A stretch of DNA of 64,000 nucleotides from Branchiostoma lanceolatum (taxonomy: Eukaryota; Chordata; Leptocardii; Amphioxiformes; Branchiostomatidae). A program made the translations under genes and the position numbers. Below are positions 28,800 through 40,704 of this stretch, in pieces. The first letter of the stretch is position 1; every line of letters starts with the position of its first letter. The stretch spans positions 24,860,142 through 24,924,141 of the forward strand of contig NC_089722.1 in NCBI RefSeq assembly GCF_035083965.1. The letters run 5' to 3'. Below the pieces are notes generated by a model that saw only the letters and a program-made list of their open reading frames with translations, was not told the origin of the DNA and searched no databases.

Positions 28800-30414
28800 A
28801 ACATAGAACAAGAAGTTCTGCCTAAGCATTTACATGTATAATGCAATGAAGTCTGAATTGTTTAGCCAGTATAACTGCCTTTTGGCGTAACACACCAGCT
28901 GCAGATGGCTATATCTACCACACAGAATGACACATCTAAACACAACATATCTAAAGCTAACTGCCTTTTGAAGCTCTCAACTCAATCTACAAGAGCTGAG
29001 GAAGAGATATTATATACAGTTGTTGTCATTTGTACAAGAAATGTAAATGCATGTTTTCTATAAAGAAGCAAACTGATATGTAAAGCTACTAAATAGTAAC
29101 ATTTTAGATAGAAATGACAAATCCATGGCAGCTGTGCTTCTGCAACTTATATCTTGCTGTAGAGTAACTTTGAATTTTTTTGCAGTAGTAGTTTGAAAAA
29201 CAGTTTTGATTACTTTTTTTTTTTAGTATTTAATTTGAATTTCCCAATCATGATACACCAAATATTGCAAAGTACATGTAGATCTACATGGCAGCATTCC
29301 TTGTAAAACAGTACTGGATTGTGCCTTCTTCTAAAGAACATCCAAACCTTTATATTTTTCTGTTATGAGTCAAAGACTTGAAATTGTTTAATGATTTGTG
29401 TCCAAAATGTTTTGCTGCCTATTGCTAACACAAACCTGCAATATGACAATATCAATCTTGATGTTTTTTAAAATATAATACAGTTTGGGCCATTCTCAAT
29501 ACAAGCTTTTTCTAAGCTAGATGGGTTGACTATCAAGAAACTTTTACGATTTAAGCCAAGCCCTAAATCTTTAAGCAGATGTTGGGATGTAAGATGGCTG
29601 GACGTCCCTGACAGCCATGTACCACAATATCTGGAGGTGAATGGCTGTCAGAGATGTCTGGCAGTCAGAAAATGCTGTGATCCTACACCCTGATATCTCC
29701 TCAGAGAGGGGAGGCCAGAGTTGTATTAAACAATGCACACTTTCTTGCAGGAACTAGGAAGCTATAAACTTGTTACACAAAGCTATAAATAAACATTGTT
29801 ATGTGAATGATTGGTAGATATTGATACAATGAACATGATATCATCATTCTGAATTAAAGAATAACCATTGATTTTAGTGAAAGTTCTTTTTTCAGTTGAA
29901 AAAGTTGCATGCATGCTCTGCATATGTAAGTGCTATAGCTAACACGCATACTTAATGTACCTCTAGTCATGTAAAATGGAACTGTTACAGTGTTTCAATT
30001 AGAGACTGTGACAGTTCTAGTTCAGCACAGTATACACAATATGTGAAGTGTTATTTGGATGTCATCACAACAAGGAACCTATAGACATGAATGTGCAGGC
30101 TCTGTTTTCTTTGCTACCGCATGTAAAGATGCAGACACACATTCAATTACCTTAAAAACTCATCACGCCCATGAATACAGTTACCACCCTGCTGCTATGT
30201 AAACACAATCATCATCATGTTGAAAATTCATGATGTAATCGTTACCATGATCAGTGTATTCCTTACAGAGCTATTCTGAGCTGAGCTCATCTCCAAGCAG
30301 ATGCATGTTAGGGGAGAAAATCGTAACCTTTTTGGGCTGCTCCTTTTTTTATCCCAGGTAAACCTCGTCGATATGGTTGGGGCTATCTATTAGTGGGGAA
30401 ACGTCCGTACATAG
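28800..30414. other. SBDS long 3'UTR and spacer to the Rolling stone-like gene
   Basis: No gene recognised. It holds the SBDS poly(A) signal at 29788-29793, an imperfect inverted repeat around ctgacagccat / atggctgtcag (about 29609-29656), and one CTCCAAGCAGATGCATG terminus of the local MITE family at about 30291. Confidence 0.5.
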
Positions 30415-31867
30415 TCAAACAGGTGCTGCGCGTGTGGGGTTTGTTCCAGGTGCCGGTGTTGTTCCGCCTGACAGACACTCCAGGAGGCGGCATCGGAGCA
30501 GGTAGAGCCCGTAGAACATCAGGTGGAACAGCGGGAGGGCCACCAGCACGAAACCGAGCACGGCCGCTGACGATAGGGCCGGTTTGCTGAAAGAAAATAA
30601 AAACATGCAAGAGACTGATTTCACGCCTTCAATGATACCCGCGAGTCTTCTTAAGACACTCGATGCTTTTTCTTTGCACAAAATGTAGATTTTTTTCTTC
30701 AAATGTACATGTTTCGACAGAACATCTAAAAGACAAGTTTGTCCTTGTACTCGTCTACTTAGGTTTTATATACGTATCTCGGGGGAAAATCTGCGCGAGC
30801 TCTTCAAGTTAGCGTACAAGTTAGATCATAAGAATATACACTACGGTTTGGCAGACATAGATCTAAGTCGTCATATTCTTCAGATTCTTTTACTTAGATA
30901 AATAGATAAATAAAATGTCAGTTACAATGTACCTGTAATCCAGGAACCAGTAGACTACTGTACCGGTCGCGGCCCAAGTAATGGCAGACAGAACAACGTA
31001 GGCAAGGCCGAACATCATGGGGTATAGCGCATGGAGAACACGGACGGGTACTCCACAAACGAACACGTCAACCAACACGAAAACGGTGTTCAGGATATGG
31101 GTCGTCAAGTCCTTGAAGTTGTACTGTCCATCGGAGAGGAACCCTGTGAAGCCTATGGTTATGATGATAGCAGGGGAGAAGGCCATGTTCATGAGAAGCC
31201 ACTGGACTTGGTGAAACCAGTGGAGGTTGTTCTGTGTAGTAACGTTACTTTGCTCTGTGTTAGACTGGTGCGCTGACTCTTGCTCGCGATCGGTATTCGT
31301 CGGCTGAACAGAGGAACGTGCCCGAGAAAGTCCGACGCAGGTACCGACAGCGGACCACAAGAAGTATGCAGTCAGGATGTAGAATCCATAGTAAGTGGCG
31401 TAAAAGAAATAGTTTTCGGTTGTGGCGTACTTTGGTAGAAGCCATGTTGTTAGGAATCCCAGGCAAAATATTGCCACGGCTAGTCGGTACACTAGAAACG
31501 GAACCTGTGTCCCCAACCACTGTAGAGAGGTATAAAGTAGACACATATTAACAAGAATCTGTGCAACATGCATGCTAAAAATGTGTGGCCAAGACAGAAA
31601 GAAATTTGAAGAAGCAAGAAGACTAGTCAAACATTTGGCGCGTCCACTCTTTTTATGCTAGAACAAATCGGCCTTCATAATTCATACAAGCACATCATAT
31701 TGACAGACGTCAATGTGTTTACTTGTTTTTGAATGACTTTGTTACTCTTCTTTCTGAAGTAGATGTAAAAGCTGGCTTACCGGTGAGGTATAGAAGACGT
31801 CCTCCCGATTGTGTCTCAAAAGGAAGGACCCGATACGGAATTCTTCACGGCAGGTATTACTAACCAT
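30415..31867 (-). CDS. Rolling stone-like multipass membrane protein, copy A
   Basis: Exons 31781-31867, 30933-31519 and 30415-30586 give 281 residues. The N-terminal CREEFRIGSFLLRHNREDVF and the following Trp match the conserved opening of the Rolling stone (rost) family. Hydrophobic segments follow, with family motifs WFHQVQWLLMNMAFSPAIII, HILNTVFVLVDVFVCGVPVR and HALYPMMFGLAYVV. Several transmembrane helices are expected, with a polar Gln/Ser/Thr-rich loop between them. Drosophila rost is needed for myoblast fusion; the role of chordate members is not established, so no function is assigned. Copy B lies just upstream on the same strand and shares intron phase at the last junction. Confidence 0.85.
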
Positions 31868-32150
31868 AATCTCTTCGTCTCTCTACCGCCTGGGCCTTGT
31901 GAAACGCATGCACAGAACACCAGTGTCACCAGGGAAGATTGACGATCTCCAACGTATCCTACCCTAGTCCATCAATGGAATGGTACAAATCGGAAGTACT
32001 TTCTCAGATTTACTTCCACAGACCAAAGTTTCTATTTGATGATATAAAATAACATATGTACATGTATGATATCTTCGTCTGTGAATTTGCTATACCTCTC
32101 CACGGATCTTTTCTAATAGATTGAACCTCGTTATAACGAAAAGTGTCGAC

Positions 32151-32184
32151 CAAGGAGGTTTAAATAGGTATTTGGACCTCCTTG
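32151..32184. mobile_element. 34-bp imperfect palindrome of the CAAGGAGG family
   Basis: Begins CAAGGAGGTTTAAATA and ends TTTGGACCTCCTTG, with a longer diverged centre than the copies at 21010 and 43921. The flanking 7-mers TGTCGAC and TTTAGAC agree at 5 of 7 positions, compatible with a decayed target duplication. Confidence 0.5.
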
Positions 32185-32420
32185 TTTAGACGTAATCTGC
32201 ATGTATCATTGACTGAACTCTCTGCCTGCACACGATATGTACGAAAACAACCGAGGTGTCTGGATGCTGATATACGAGCCATGTGACACCTTATTGAATG
32301 GAAACGTTTTGTGTATGGTGTTAGGACGATAGGCCTTTGAAGGCCATTACGCTAATTGTTATTTTAGGATCAGTTCGAACCAAACATAGAACATCTTCCT
32401 TTCAACGCCTAATTGGAGTA

Positions 32421-32733
32421 GCCTCCAAGCAGGCCCAATGGATGGCAAAGACCGTGTCCAACTGGAAGAAGGAGCTTGTATAGCAAGAGCGACTTCTTTC
32501 TGCCAGTTTGGTACGGTCTTTGCAACCTATAGATCTGCTTGGAGATTATAATTGGAGTAAGACAGAAGATAATCTCCAAGCAGATCTATAGGTTGCGAAG
32601 ACCGTATCAAACTGGCAGAAAGAAGTCGCTTTTGCTATACAAGCCTTGTATAGCAAAAGCGACTTAAGCTTCTTTTGAAGCTCCTTCCAGTTGGATGCGG
32701 TCTTCGCAATCCATTGGGCCTGATTGGAGGCTA
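32421..32733. mobile_element. Two MITEs in inverted orientation (TIR CTCCAAGCAG)
   Basis: A left unit (32421-32547) and a longer right unit (32570-32733) are near-perfect reverse complements. Each unit itself has imperfect terminal inverted repeats: ctccaagcaggcccaatgg with gcaaagaccgt..ccaactgg at one end, and ctccaagcagatctatagg with gcgaagaccgt..caaactgg at the other. The right unit carries about 35 extra bases repeating the tatagcaaaagcgactt motif. Non-coding; lies between the two Rolling stone-like genes. Confidence 0.75.
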
Positions 32734-32819
32734 AGAAGAAACGTCACCCTGTTATCTTTGCGTTGATGAGAAGCTGATACAGATTTTTTTTTTAATACCG
32801 TCCTTGCCCTTTGGCAATT

Positions 32820-33190
32820 TCGATTTTATTATATGGATGACATGGCGCGCGTATCAATTTTCGCCCGTTTTCAAAAAAGCTTTTCTACCATACTGTAAAT
32901 CGTGGAAAGCAGCTTCAAAATGGGCAACTATATGCCGTTAATTGCTAAAAGATATTTCGGAAAACGGATACTAACGTTGTAGAATGTCAAAGTCAAAGAA
33001 GAAGATGTGAAAGAAAAAAATAAGAATCCATTATTTGGTATACCATTCTCTGTGTGTCTAGTCATTTGTTCAACCTTCCTGACCACGTAGATTTCATAAT
33101 GAAGGAAACTTTTTTTGCCAAACTTTTTTTATTCGCACGCTCGCATCAGTTTTGGGGTTCCCAGAGGATGTCATCGATATAATCAAATAA
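32820..33190. mobile_element. Dispersed MITE-like repeat, copy B
   Basis: Second copy of the element at 4480-4878, with the same TIR ending tatatggatgacat / ggatgtcatcgatataatc and the same internal order of motifs. The two differ by many substitutions, so the insertions are old. Confidence 0.65.
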
Positions 33191-34377
33191 CCATGGCCTT
33201 ATTAGAAGCTGATATGATTTTTTCTATACCGTCCTTACCATTAGATACTATGCATGACATGGCAGAAGCTAGGAATTCGTCCACTCAATTCCTATTTGCA
33301 ATATTAATGCTGTAAAAATACATCCATTGGAATAAATGAAGGAAAACATTACTTATTCATATACATTTGTATTTGATACTATTCATATACATTTGTATTT
33401 GACTATACATGATGTATTGGCATATCCTTAATGCCACATGTTACGTTTAACTTTACATTTGCTCATGCAAAACTTGATATATTGCGTAAAGTATCATTTG
33501 TCATAGGTTCTTGCTGCAATCCACGTCTGCAGTGGAAAAAACAACGGAATCTGCAACGCCATTATGTACATGTAACAAATAACTGTGGTTGGACATAATA
33601 CAATAATATGGCAAAGAAAACGCACAGAATGTACAGTTATATTTCTATTAGTGTATTGAATTCCCTTAAAGCTAAGGGCTTCAAAAAACGTACAAGTGAA
33701 GAAATATCCAATCACAACAATATATGATATTTCTTTTGCTTTGCTATCGTATCTTTACACTCTAGGTGAAAATGCATAGGGCGCTTGAAGCGTATACACT
33801 CACGTAATGAATAAGAGTCAATTCAGTCAAGATGGTGCCAAGCCCGTAGTACTAGTATCAAATATATCACTGCCCGCTATATTGGCGTCTATAGCTAATT
33901 GCATTATAGTGAATCCTGTACGCGGTGGTCTTGCGTTTTATCGGTATGCTTTCAAATGTCATTTTACCCGACTTATTTCCAAACCCAACAAAAAAGAAAG
34001 GGACAAGAATTGTGCGTCTTCGACTGTCTTGTCTTGAACGGTGTCTACGAGTGAACTGAAATTCACCAGTATACAAATAGACAGCAATATGGCGTGCACA
34101 TGACGTTGTTGTAACACATTCTCTTTGCCCTATCAAAACGTGTGCGTATGTTCAAGTGCGTATGAGTTGCGCATTTTAATGCATCTTAATGTTAAAACAT
34201 TTTTTTTGGTTTCAGTAAAGTTTGCGAGGAAAAAGTTGTTTCCACCTTTACCCACCGTTCTGCAGCCTAGTTATCGAACCAAACAAATGACTTCTTCCGC
34301 TGCAAACTTCACCTAAACCAAAACATGTTAATACTCATGCGGACTTGTATATACATACGCACAAATGTGAAGGGGGC
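33191..34377. other. Spacer between the two Rolling stone-like genes
   Basis: No gene recognised. Some frames are open for 60-90 codons but show neither family similarity nor splice context. Confidence 0.45.
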
Positions 34378-37002
34378 TTAAAAGATCGGTGCCCTGCCCA
34401 TGCGCCGCAGGAAGGCCTGCTCCTCCCGCTCGCCTTGCAGTTTCTTCTCGTACATGCGCACAAGGACGCACCTCAGGCGGTACAGCAGGTACACGAACAG
34501 GTGGGACAGGGGCACCGCCAGGAACACCAGGCCGACGCACACTCCGGCTGCCAGCCCGGGGTCACCGCTGAAAATTACGGAAACTGTCAATTAGTCAGTT
34601 AGTTAGTCGGAACCCTTCGTCTACGTGCCAAAAATAAACCACAGTAAGGTTGAGGGCTCAGACACGGGGGTTAGGGTTTCATCTTGGTACAGGTGACACA
34701 GGTGGCTAGTGGCTGGCTGATGGCTTTTTGGCCGCTTTTGGCTCCTCAATGGCCTGGGGCGCCACTCCGTGACCGCCAAGCATGATATTTCTGATCGTAG
34801 GGAGAAGAAATGCTGTTTCAGTCCTACTCATGCAACCCGTAATGTCATTTGGTAATAGAAACTTTAAAGATATAAAGGATTGCAATTGAAACGCATTGAA
34901 TAATATTCAGCTACGGCCGCGTGGCGCGTTGGATACACCCGATCCCTCGATCTCGGAAGTTAAGCAACGCGCGGTCCGGACAGTGCTTGGATGGGAGACC
35001 AACCAAGGACGTCCGGATTGCTGTAGCCTCACGAAGCTTTCCACGAAATCGTCTTCCGGGAGGGACGTAAAACGGGGGTCCCGTGCTCGAGGAGGTGCCT
35101 CGAACACGTTAAACAGCCTCATTACCCTACACATTGGGTACCTGCCTGTGGCACTGGCTACAAATACACCTGATATATATATATATATATAGAACATGTC
35201 TATTGGTATTTGGTATGTGTCCTTACTTCTAGCTAGCCGATGGCGGTGATCAGTAAAAGTAATGACTGTATCAGACAATCTTTACAGAATCTTCAGTCCA
35301 CTGATCAAAAGATACGCTGCTTCAAGTAGGTTAAAACAGCACCCACCCTCCCGACTCCTGTTGTTTACTTTCCTTCATTATCAACATGCCTTAACTTCAG
35401 AGGAATACGCTCGCCTATAGAGCCTGTTTCTGACCTGAAGTCTATGATGCTGTAGACGTAGGGGTTTCCCTTGGCGTCCGTGCCGCCCGCGCCCCAGTAG
35501 ATCAGCACGAAGACGACGTACAGCAGCCCGAAGCACATGGGGTAGACGACGTGCAGCAGGCGGACGTGGATCCCGCACACCAGGGTGTCCAGCAGAGCCA
35601 CCACGGAGTTCAGGATGTGAACAGCCACGTCCTGCGGTAGGCAAGTTATATAATATTAAATGATCATAACTTTACGAAGTATGGCATCTACTGGTACATA
35701 ACTACAGTTCTATAAAGCTAATCTACCTAAAACAAGAGTGTATACATGTAGTATGGGATGAGCTGGGCTTTTACAATCATTGGAGGAACTTTTAATGTCT
35801 AGACATTCTTTTAATGTATTTTCCTATGTATACCATGCAGGGGTTGTTACATGTTTATATGTACTTAGATTTGTTATTCAAGTCCATTGAGATAAATTCT
35901 GGTATATAAGATGATAGCCTTAAATATCACTATGTATGACCATATTCTCAGATTAATCTATGATCAACGGTTCTTCAAAATGATATGGTAGTCTCTAAAT
36001 AGTTCTCCTACTGACAGCTACATGCCATGGTCCACAGAAATTGAAACTGAAAACATTTCTGAACATTATGTAGAATTTGAAATGTTATATATTATGAATT
36101 GTATTTTGATTTAGCCTAAAATTAAAATTCACAGTAAAGCAATACTCCGACCTATATATGACAAGCAAGGTTACATATATAGGAATATTGCCGAACGGCC
36201 TTGCCTGGATGTTGAATTCCCCCTTGATGACGAGTCCATTGTAAGCGAACAGGACGAAAAACGCCACGGTGAAACTCATGTTGAAGAGAAGCCACTGAAC
36301 CTGGAAGTACCAGGGAAGACGGCCTTCTGGTTTAGCTTCCTTTTCGGTTTCATTCGGCAGCGGAATGACTTCGGACGAATGCTTCCGACAGTAGCCGACG
36401 CAGGCGAGGACGAGCGCCCAGATGAAGTAGACCACGAGCAGGAGGTAGCCCCAGTTGTCGGCCTTGGTGAAGTAGAGCGTGTCGCGACTGAAGGAGTCGT
36501 ACAGATGCCAGACCAAGAACACGACCAGGAACAGCGTGAAGAACCCGCGGAACGCTATGTAGGAAGCGCGTCCCTTGCCCCACTGTGGCACAAAATACGG
36601 TAGATCAAGATTATTTCAGCATCCGAGAAGTGGATAACATTTTCCCCGTGTACTACAAAAGAATACATTCAAATCTTTATAGCTAATGAAATTTGTGTAG
36701 CAATAAAATCCGTATAACTAACGTTGTGTACATTTATGATTGACATCAATATGCTCTCTTCATGTACATGATAATATCAACTCATAAGTTTGTGTCAGTT
36801 CTGTTTTATTCACCGTTTAGAAAAAAATATTTCGCAGCCAACATCAACAGTGGAAAAGAAAATGTTCAATCAGTAAGGCAATCAGCACATGCGACCTCTG
36901 TACACTCTTGATCAAATCTTTACTTACTGCTGACTGGACAAAGTCGTCCTCCTTTGCATTTCTGAATAGAATGTTTTCACATTTGCCGCCACAACACCCC
37001 AT
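34378..37002 (-). CDS. Rolling stone-like multipass membrane protein, copy B
   Basis: Exons 36928-37002, 36205-36582, 35435-35631 and 34378-34567 give 279 residues. The start MGCCGGKCENILFRNAKEDD aligns with the rost N-terminus and carries a Gly-Cys-Cys that could be lipid-modified. Family blocks are WYFQVQWLLFNMSFTVAFFV, HILNSVVALLDTLVCGIHVR, HVVYPMCFGLLYVVFVLIYW and a C-terminal FVYLLYRLRC. The second intron uses a GC donor (CAG|GCAAGG), chosen because it restores the NIQ-DVAVHILN junction that copy A encodes in one exon (FKDLTTHILN). An acceptor just upstream of the ATG (about 37024) and a good donor near 38291 suggest a 5' noncoding exon at about 38292-38390. A 5S-SINE lies antisense in the last intron. 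Confidence 0.87.
34911..35190 (+). mobile_element. 5S rRNA-derived SINE, copy 1
   Basis: The first 120 bp resemble a full 5S rRNA: ctacggccgcgtggcgcgtt, ccctcgatctcggaagttaa, gcaacgcg and the internal promoter C-box tgcttggatgggagacc, ending ttgctgtagcc. A unique body follows (gggagggacgtaaaacgg, ggtcccgtgctcgaggagg, aacacgttaaacagcctc) and an (AT)n tail. Copy 2 at 49046-49323 differs at one position over about 260 bp. The structure fits a SINE3-type retroposon driven by a type-1 RNA polymerase III promoter. Confidence 0.88.
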
Positions 37003-39474
37003 CTTGTCAAACGTGAAAATAACCTGAAAATGATGTAATGATCATCATCATTTGATGACAGTGCTGTTTTCGAGATTAGTTATATACTTATTAGAATATA
37101 CTTATTACGCTTTATGAAATTTGTTCCAATTCTTGGCGGTATGTGCAAATTGATTTTTCATAATCTGTCTGAAATAGACCTTTGATTACGTTGTTTCAAA
37201 ATGATACTCCTTACATAGAAAAACTGTATAAAGCTGGAAAAATGCTTCTGTAACACAGAGTAGCCAATTTTTGACACCGCATGATCTCTCTGTTTCTCTG
37301 AAATAGCAAGTATGCTAGTTTTTGTCACTCAGCGTTCAATCTTGTTGAGGTATCGCCATTTCGGAAATAGATATCGTTTCTGATCACCGCAACAACCAAC
37401 CAACTAACCAACCAACCAACCAGCCACTACTAACCAACCAACCAACCAACCAACCAACCAATCAACCAACCAACCAACCAACCAACCAACCAACCAACCA
37501 ACCATCAAATAATACAGCCGCGGTGTTGCTACCAGGTAGAATATTTAAAAGCAAACATTTGGATTTTACGTATTCATAGTGACGTTTTCTTTTTCTACTG
37601 TACTTGCGCTTAATGTGTGTCCCACTTTTTCGTTCTTCAGCGAATAAAAATAACTGTCCAGACGGTGCATTCAACAAATATGATGCTTTGATATACTGTG
37701 AGACAGTATTTCATTTTCATAATGGTGTGGTAATTAGCAAGTCCGCATCAATTATTCAAACCGGCTTATTTTGATGACAACAGCAGGTGATTACGTCAGA
37801 CGGTTGCCATGACATTGGCGCTGGGAACGACATGACACATACCAAAGAATTAGTTTTATGCAAAGAGATACAGCATATATTACTGTGGAGAAAACAGAAA
37901 ACAGCTTGACTTTAGCAGTCTAGTTAACATTGACGTTATTATGCTCTGTGTGATGTGAGAAATAAGCTGAAGAAAAGGCCGTCAAAAACAAAATAACATA
38001 GAGTCAACATCAAGTACAGTGTTCTTTTTTACTTCATTGTTCCAACTAGGAAGTGAAAAAATCATCAGCAGAAAACCATCTAGAAAACCATATTTTTCGA
38101 TACTGTCTCGATACTACCTCGAAACGACTTGATATCCAATTAAGAGGACATGTGGAGACTTAACAATGTATGGCGATTATAAAAAAAATGCAAGTATGAT
38201 ATGTCTTATTGTTCCAACAAAGTTCTATGATACTATAGATACCAAGTCTTCATTTAGTAGAATAGAAACACAACGTAGAACGGTTACTTACGTATACTGT
38301 GAAGTTCTATCGAGTCGAAGTTACCGTACAGTGCAGGAATGTCCAACTTGTTGAAGACCGGGATGTTGACTGCGTAGGGAGGCAATTACTTTCCTGGTGC
38401 GTATCACATCCCACCATCCCAAGTTACCAATTGGTTGGAATCAAACACGTGCCTTTTTTCAGGCGGTTGTATGTTAATAGGATCATCATTGCCTGTAATA
38501 TAATTGATCATTACACCACCATTGGTGGCGGGTTCTCAGTCACGCAATCGTCAAGGCCAGAACATATTGTGTGGTTCTCCCCAATCATCTCTTATTGATT
38601 CAAATTATATCAAATATTAAAACAAAGAACAGTGTTGTGGCAGAATCAAGTTGTACATCTTATATTCGGTTCATTCGGTACATTTGGTCTTTTATTTATT
38701 CACCAAGAGCGTTTCCTAAATTATAGGCACAGAGGTATGTAGGTCGTACTTGTCAATCATGAGTAACTCAACTGTCAGTTGCCTTATGGTTTTCTAGAGT
38801 ATCATTAAGGTACGCCTAAACCCGGGCTGAGGCATATGCTGATAATAAATTGATATCATAATAATGGATATACTAGGTAACAGAGAGGTGCCTCGGCGGA
38901 GAAATTAACACTCATTCGGCAAAATTCGGACGATTTTTGGTAGTTATATGACGCCAGATTGCCATGGGCTTTTATTTGAAGCCTTAAAAGTTATGTAATT
39001 TTATCAATGATGCCTCTATTGTATATTGTCCCTTCTTCTCTCTACCCACCCAATAATACTCAATGGCGGCAGTCCGGACAATCAACGTCATTCTCTGCAT
39101 GGTAAGGTTTTCTCCAAGCAGAATAGAAAATAACAGCAACAGAACAGTAATATTTCAAATATCATCTTACAGCAGATTCCTCAATGCGGAACTTCATAAT
39201 ATATATAGGCAAGTGACATTGACTGCGTTAGATGTACATGTCTAGTGCTGAGGAAAGGTGCAGTGCAAAACCGCTTTGTCCAAATGCAGCATCACAGAAG
39301 TGAAATTCCCAAAGTCACCTTGTTTGTACCTTGTGGGGAACCCGGCGAGCATTGTCCCTGAATGAACTGTGTGCACTATATATATAGTACATGGCACCTC
39401 CGGGTATTGACAAGTTGTATGTCTGTTCCATTCACAATTCAGGGGGGAGGGACGCAAGATTCAACATGAAAATG
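37003..39474. other. Spacer between the Rolling stone-like gene B and the CMBL array
   Basis: No protein gene recognised. It contains a (CCAA)n microsatellite at about 37391-37504 and the possible 5' noncoding exon of the upstream-transcribed gene B near 38292-38390. Confidence 0.45.
37391..37504. repeat. (CCAA)n microsatellite
   Basis: A tetranucleotide tract of ccaa units with few interruptions (gccactactaa and one tca change). It lies upstream of the Rolling stone-like gene B. Confidence 0.9.
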
Positions 39475-40704
39475 CGTATTCTGCATAAAAGAACGTTGAC
39501 ATGATTTATATTGCACATATAAAAACAACCTCTGAACTTAATTCGTCAAAACTGCCGCCTTCCCAGGATTTCAATCTACCGCACAAAATACACGTATACA
39601 CTGTGCGCTGAAAAAACTGACACCTGTTATAACGTTATATATAGATAGTTAACAAACAATAAAGGTCTCAACACGCTAACTCTTCGCTTGACTCTTCTCG
39701 TCGGACATTGACGATACATTTTATTGTTCCTTGAAAAACACCCCCACGGAACGTGGAATAGAATAGTCAAATGCCAAGGTTCAAGGACACACAGACGAAG
39801 TGTGAACAGTATAGGGTAGACGTTACAGTGGACCCCCGGGGCATTGTAGTGCCAACTTAAAATCCTTGAAAACCTTTCTTTTCCTTGAAAATTTTGGCCC
39901 AATCTGGAGACTTTTTTGGTTAGAAGGGACAGGTAGGGTCTAAGCTTTCCCATTTTGGTCAAAATTTGTTCAGTTGCACCAGTTTAGTTGGCGTAAGAAC
40001 ATGTCTGTGTTGTTGGGTCAGGCCTGCCCCGAGCGGATGAATATAACCGAAATCTGGGTCAAAGGTTAAAGCTTTGTTTACTTCCGGCAGCTGTGCTCGT
40101 CGTTTGAGCTGGATAACAGCCTGTTTATTAAGTATACCCTTGTGGCTGCGTGGTGGAGATGAATTTTTGAGATTGAAATTTGGGTAAGTACTTTCACAAG
40201 GTGTTGTTTTAGTGCTTCTTATGCTTGTCTCCAATGAGAACATTCCTCTAACAACTGGCCCTATAGCCCCTGGGCACCTGGTCCCGTCAAATTTAGGATC
40301 AGTCTTACGACGGATTCAACGCCAAGTGGCACCATGCAGGTATTTACTTGCTTGGAATTTATGGACAAAACAACACTAAAGTTGTAGTAATAATACTTCC
40401 ACATCAAAATTCAGAATGAGATGGCACAATTAAGAAGTTCTAGCCCATTTTGTTCCCAATGTCCAGGCGCAGGCCGTTTTGCTACGCAATAAGTCACTTC
40501 CGCACTGGGTGACTTACTGAATGTGGTCTTTTTATATACGTACATGCTAATTCTGCCGAGCGAGATATCCCAGTCTGAAGCCTCCTGAGAGACTGGTGAT
40601 CAGGTTAGACAATGACCAGGTTAGACAATGTGGATGACCAAATGTTTTTGATTTTCACAGAACATCCCGCTCCAGTAATCAGTTGTGTTTGTCACGACAC
40701 AACC

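Noticed and set aside
34911-35030. A functional 5S rRNA gene
   Set aside because: The 5S-like head is fused to a constant non-5S body and tail in both copies, and differs from standard metazoan 5S at many positions; a SINE explains it better.
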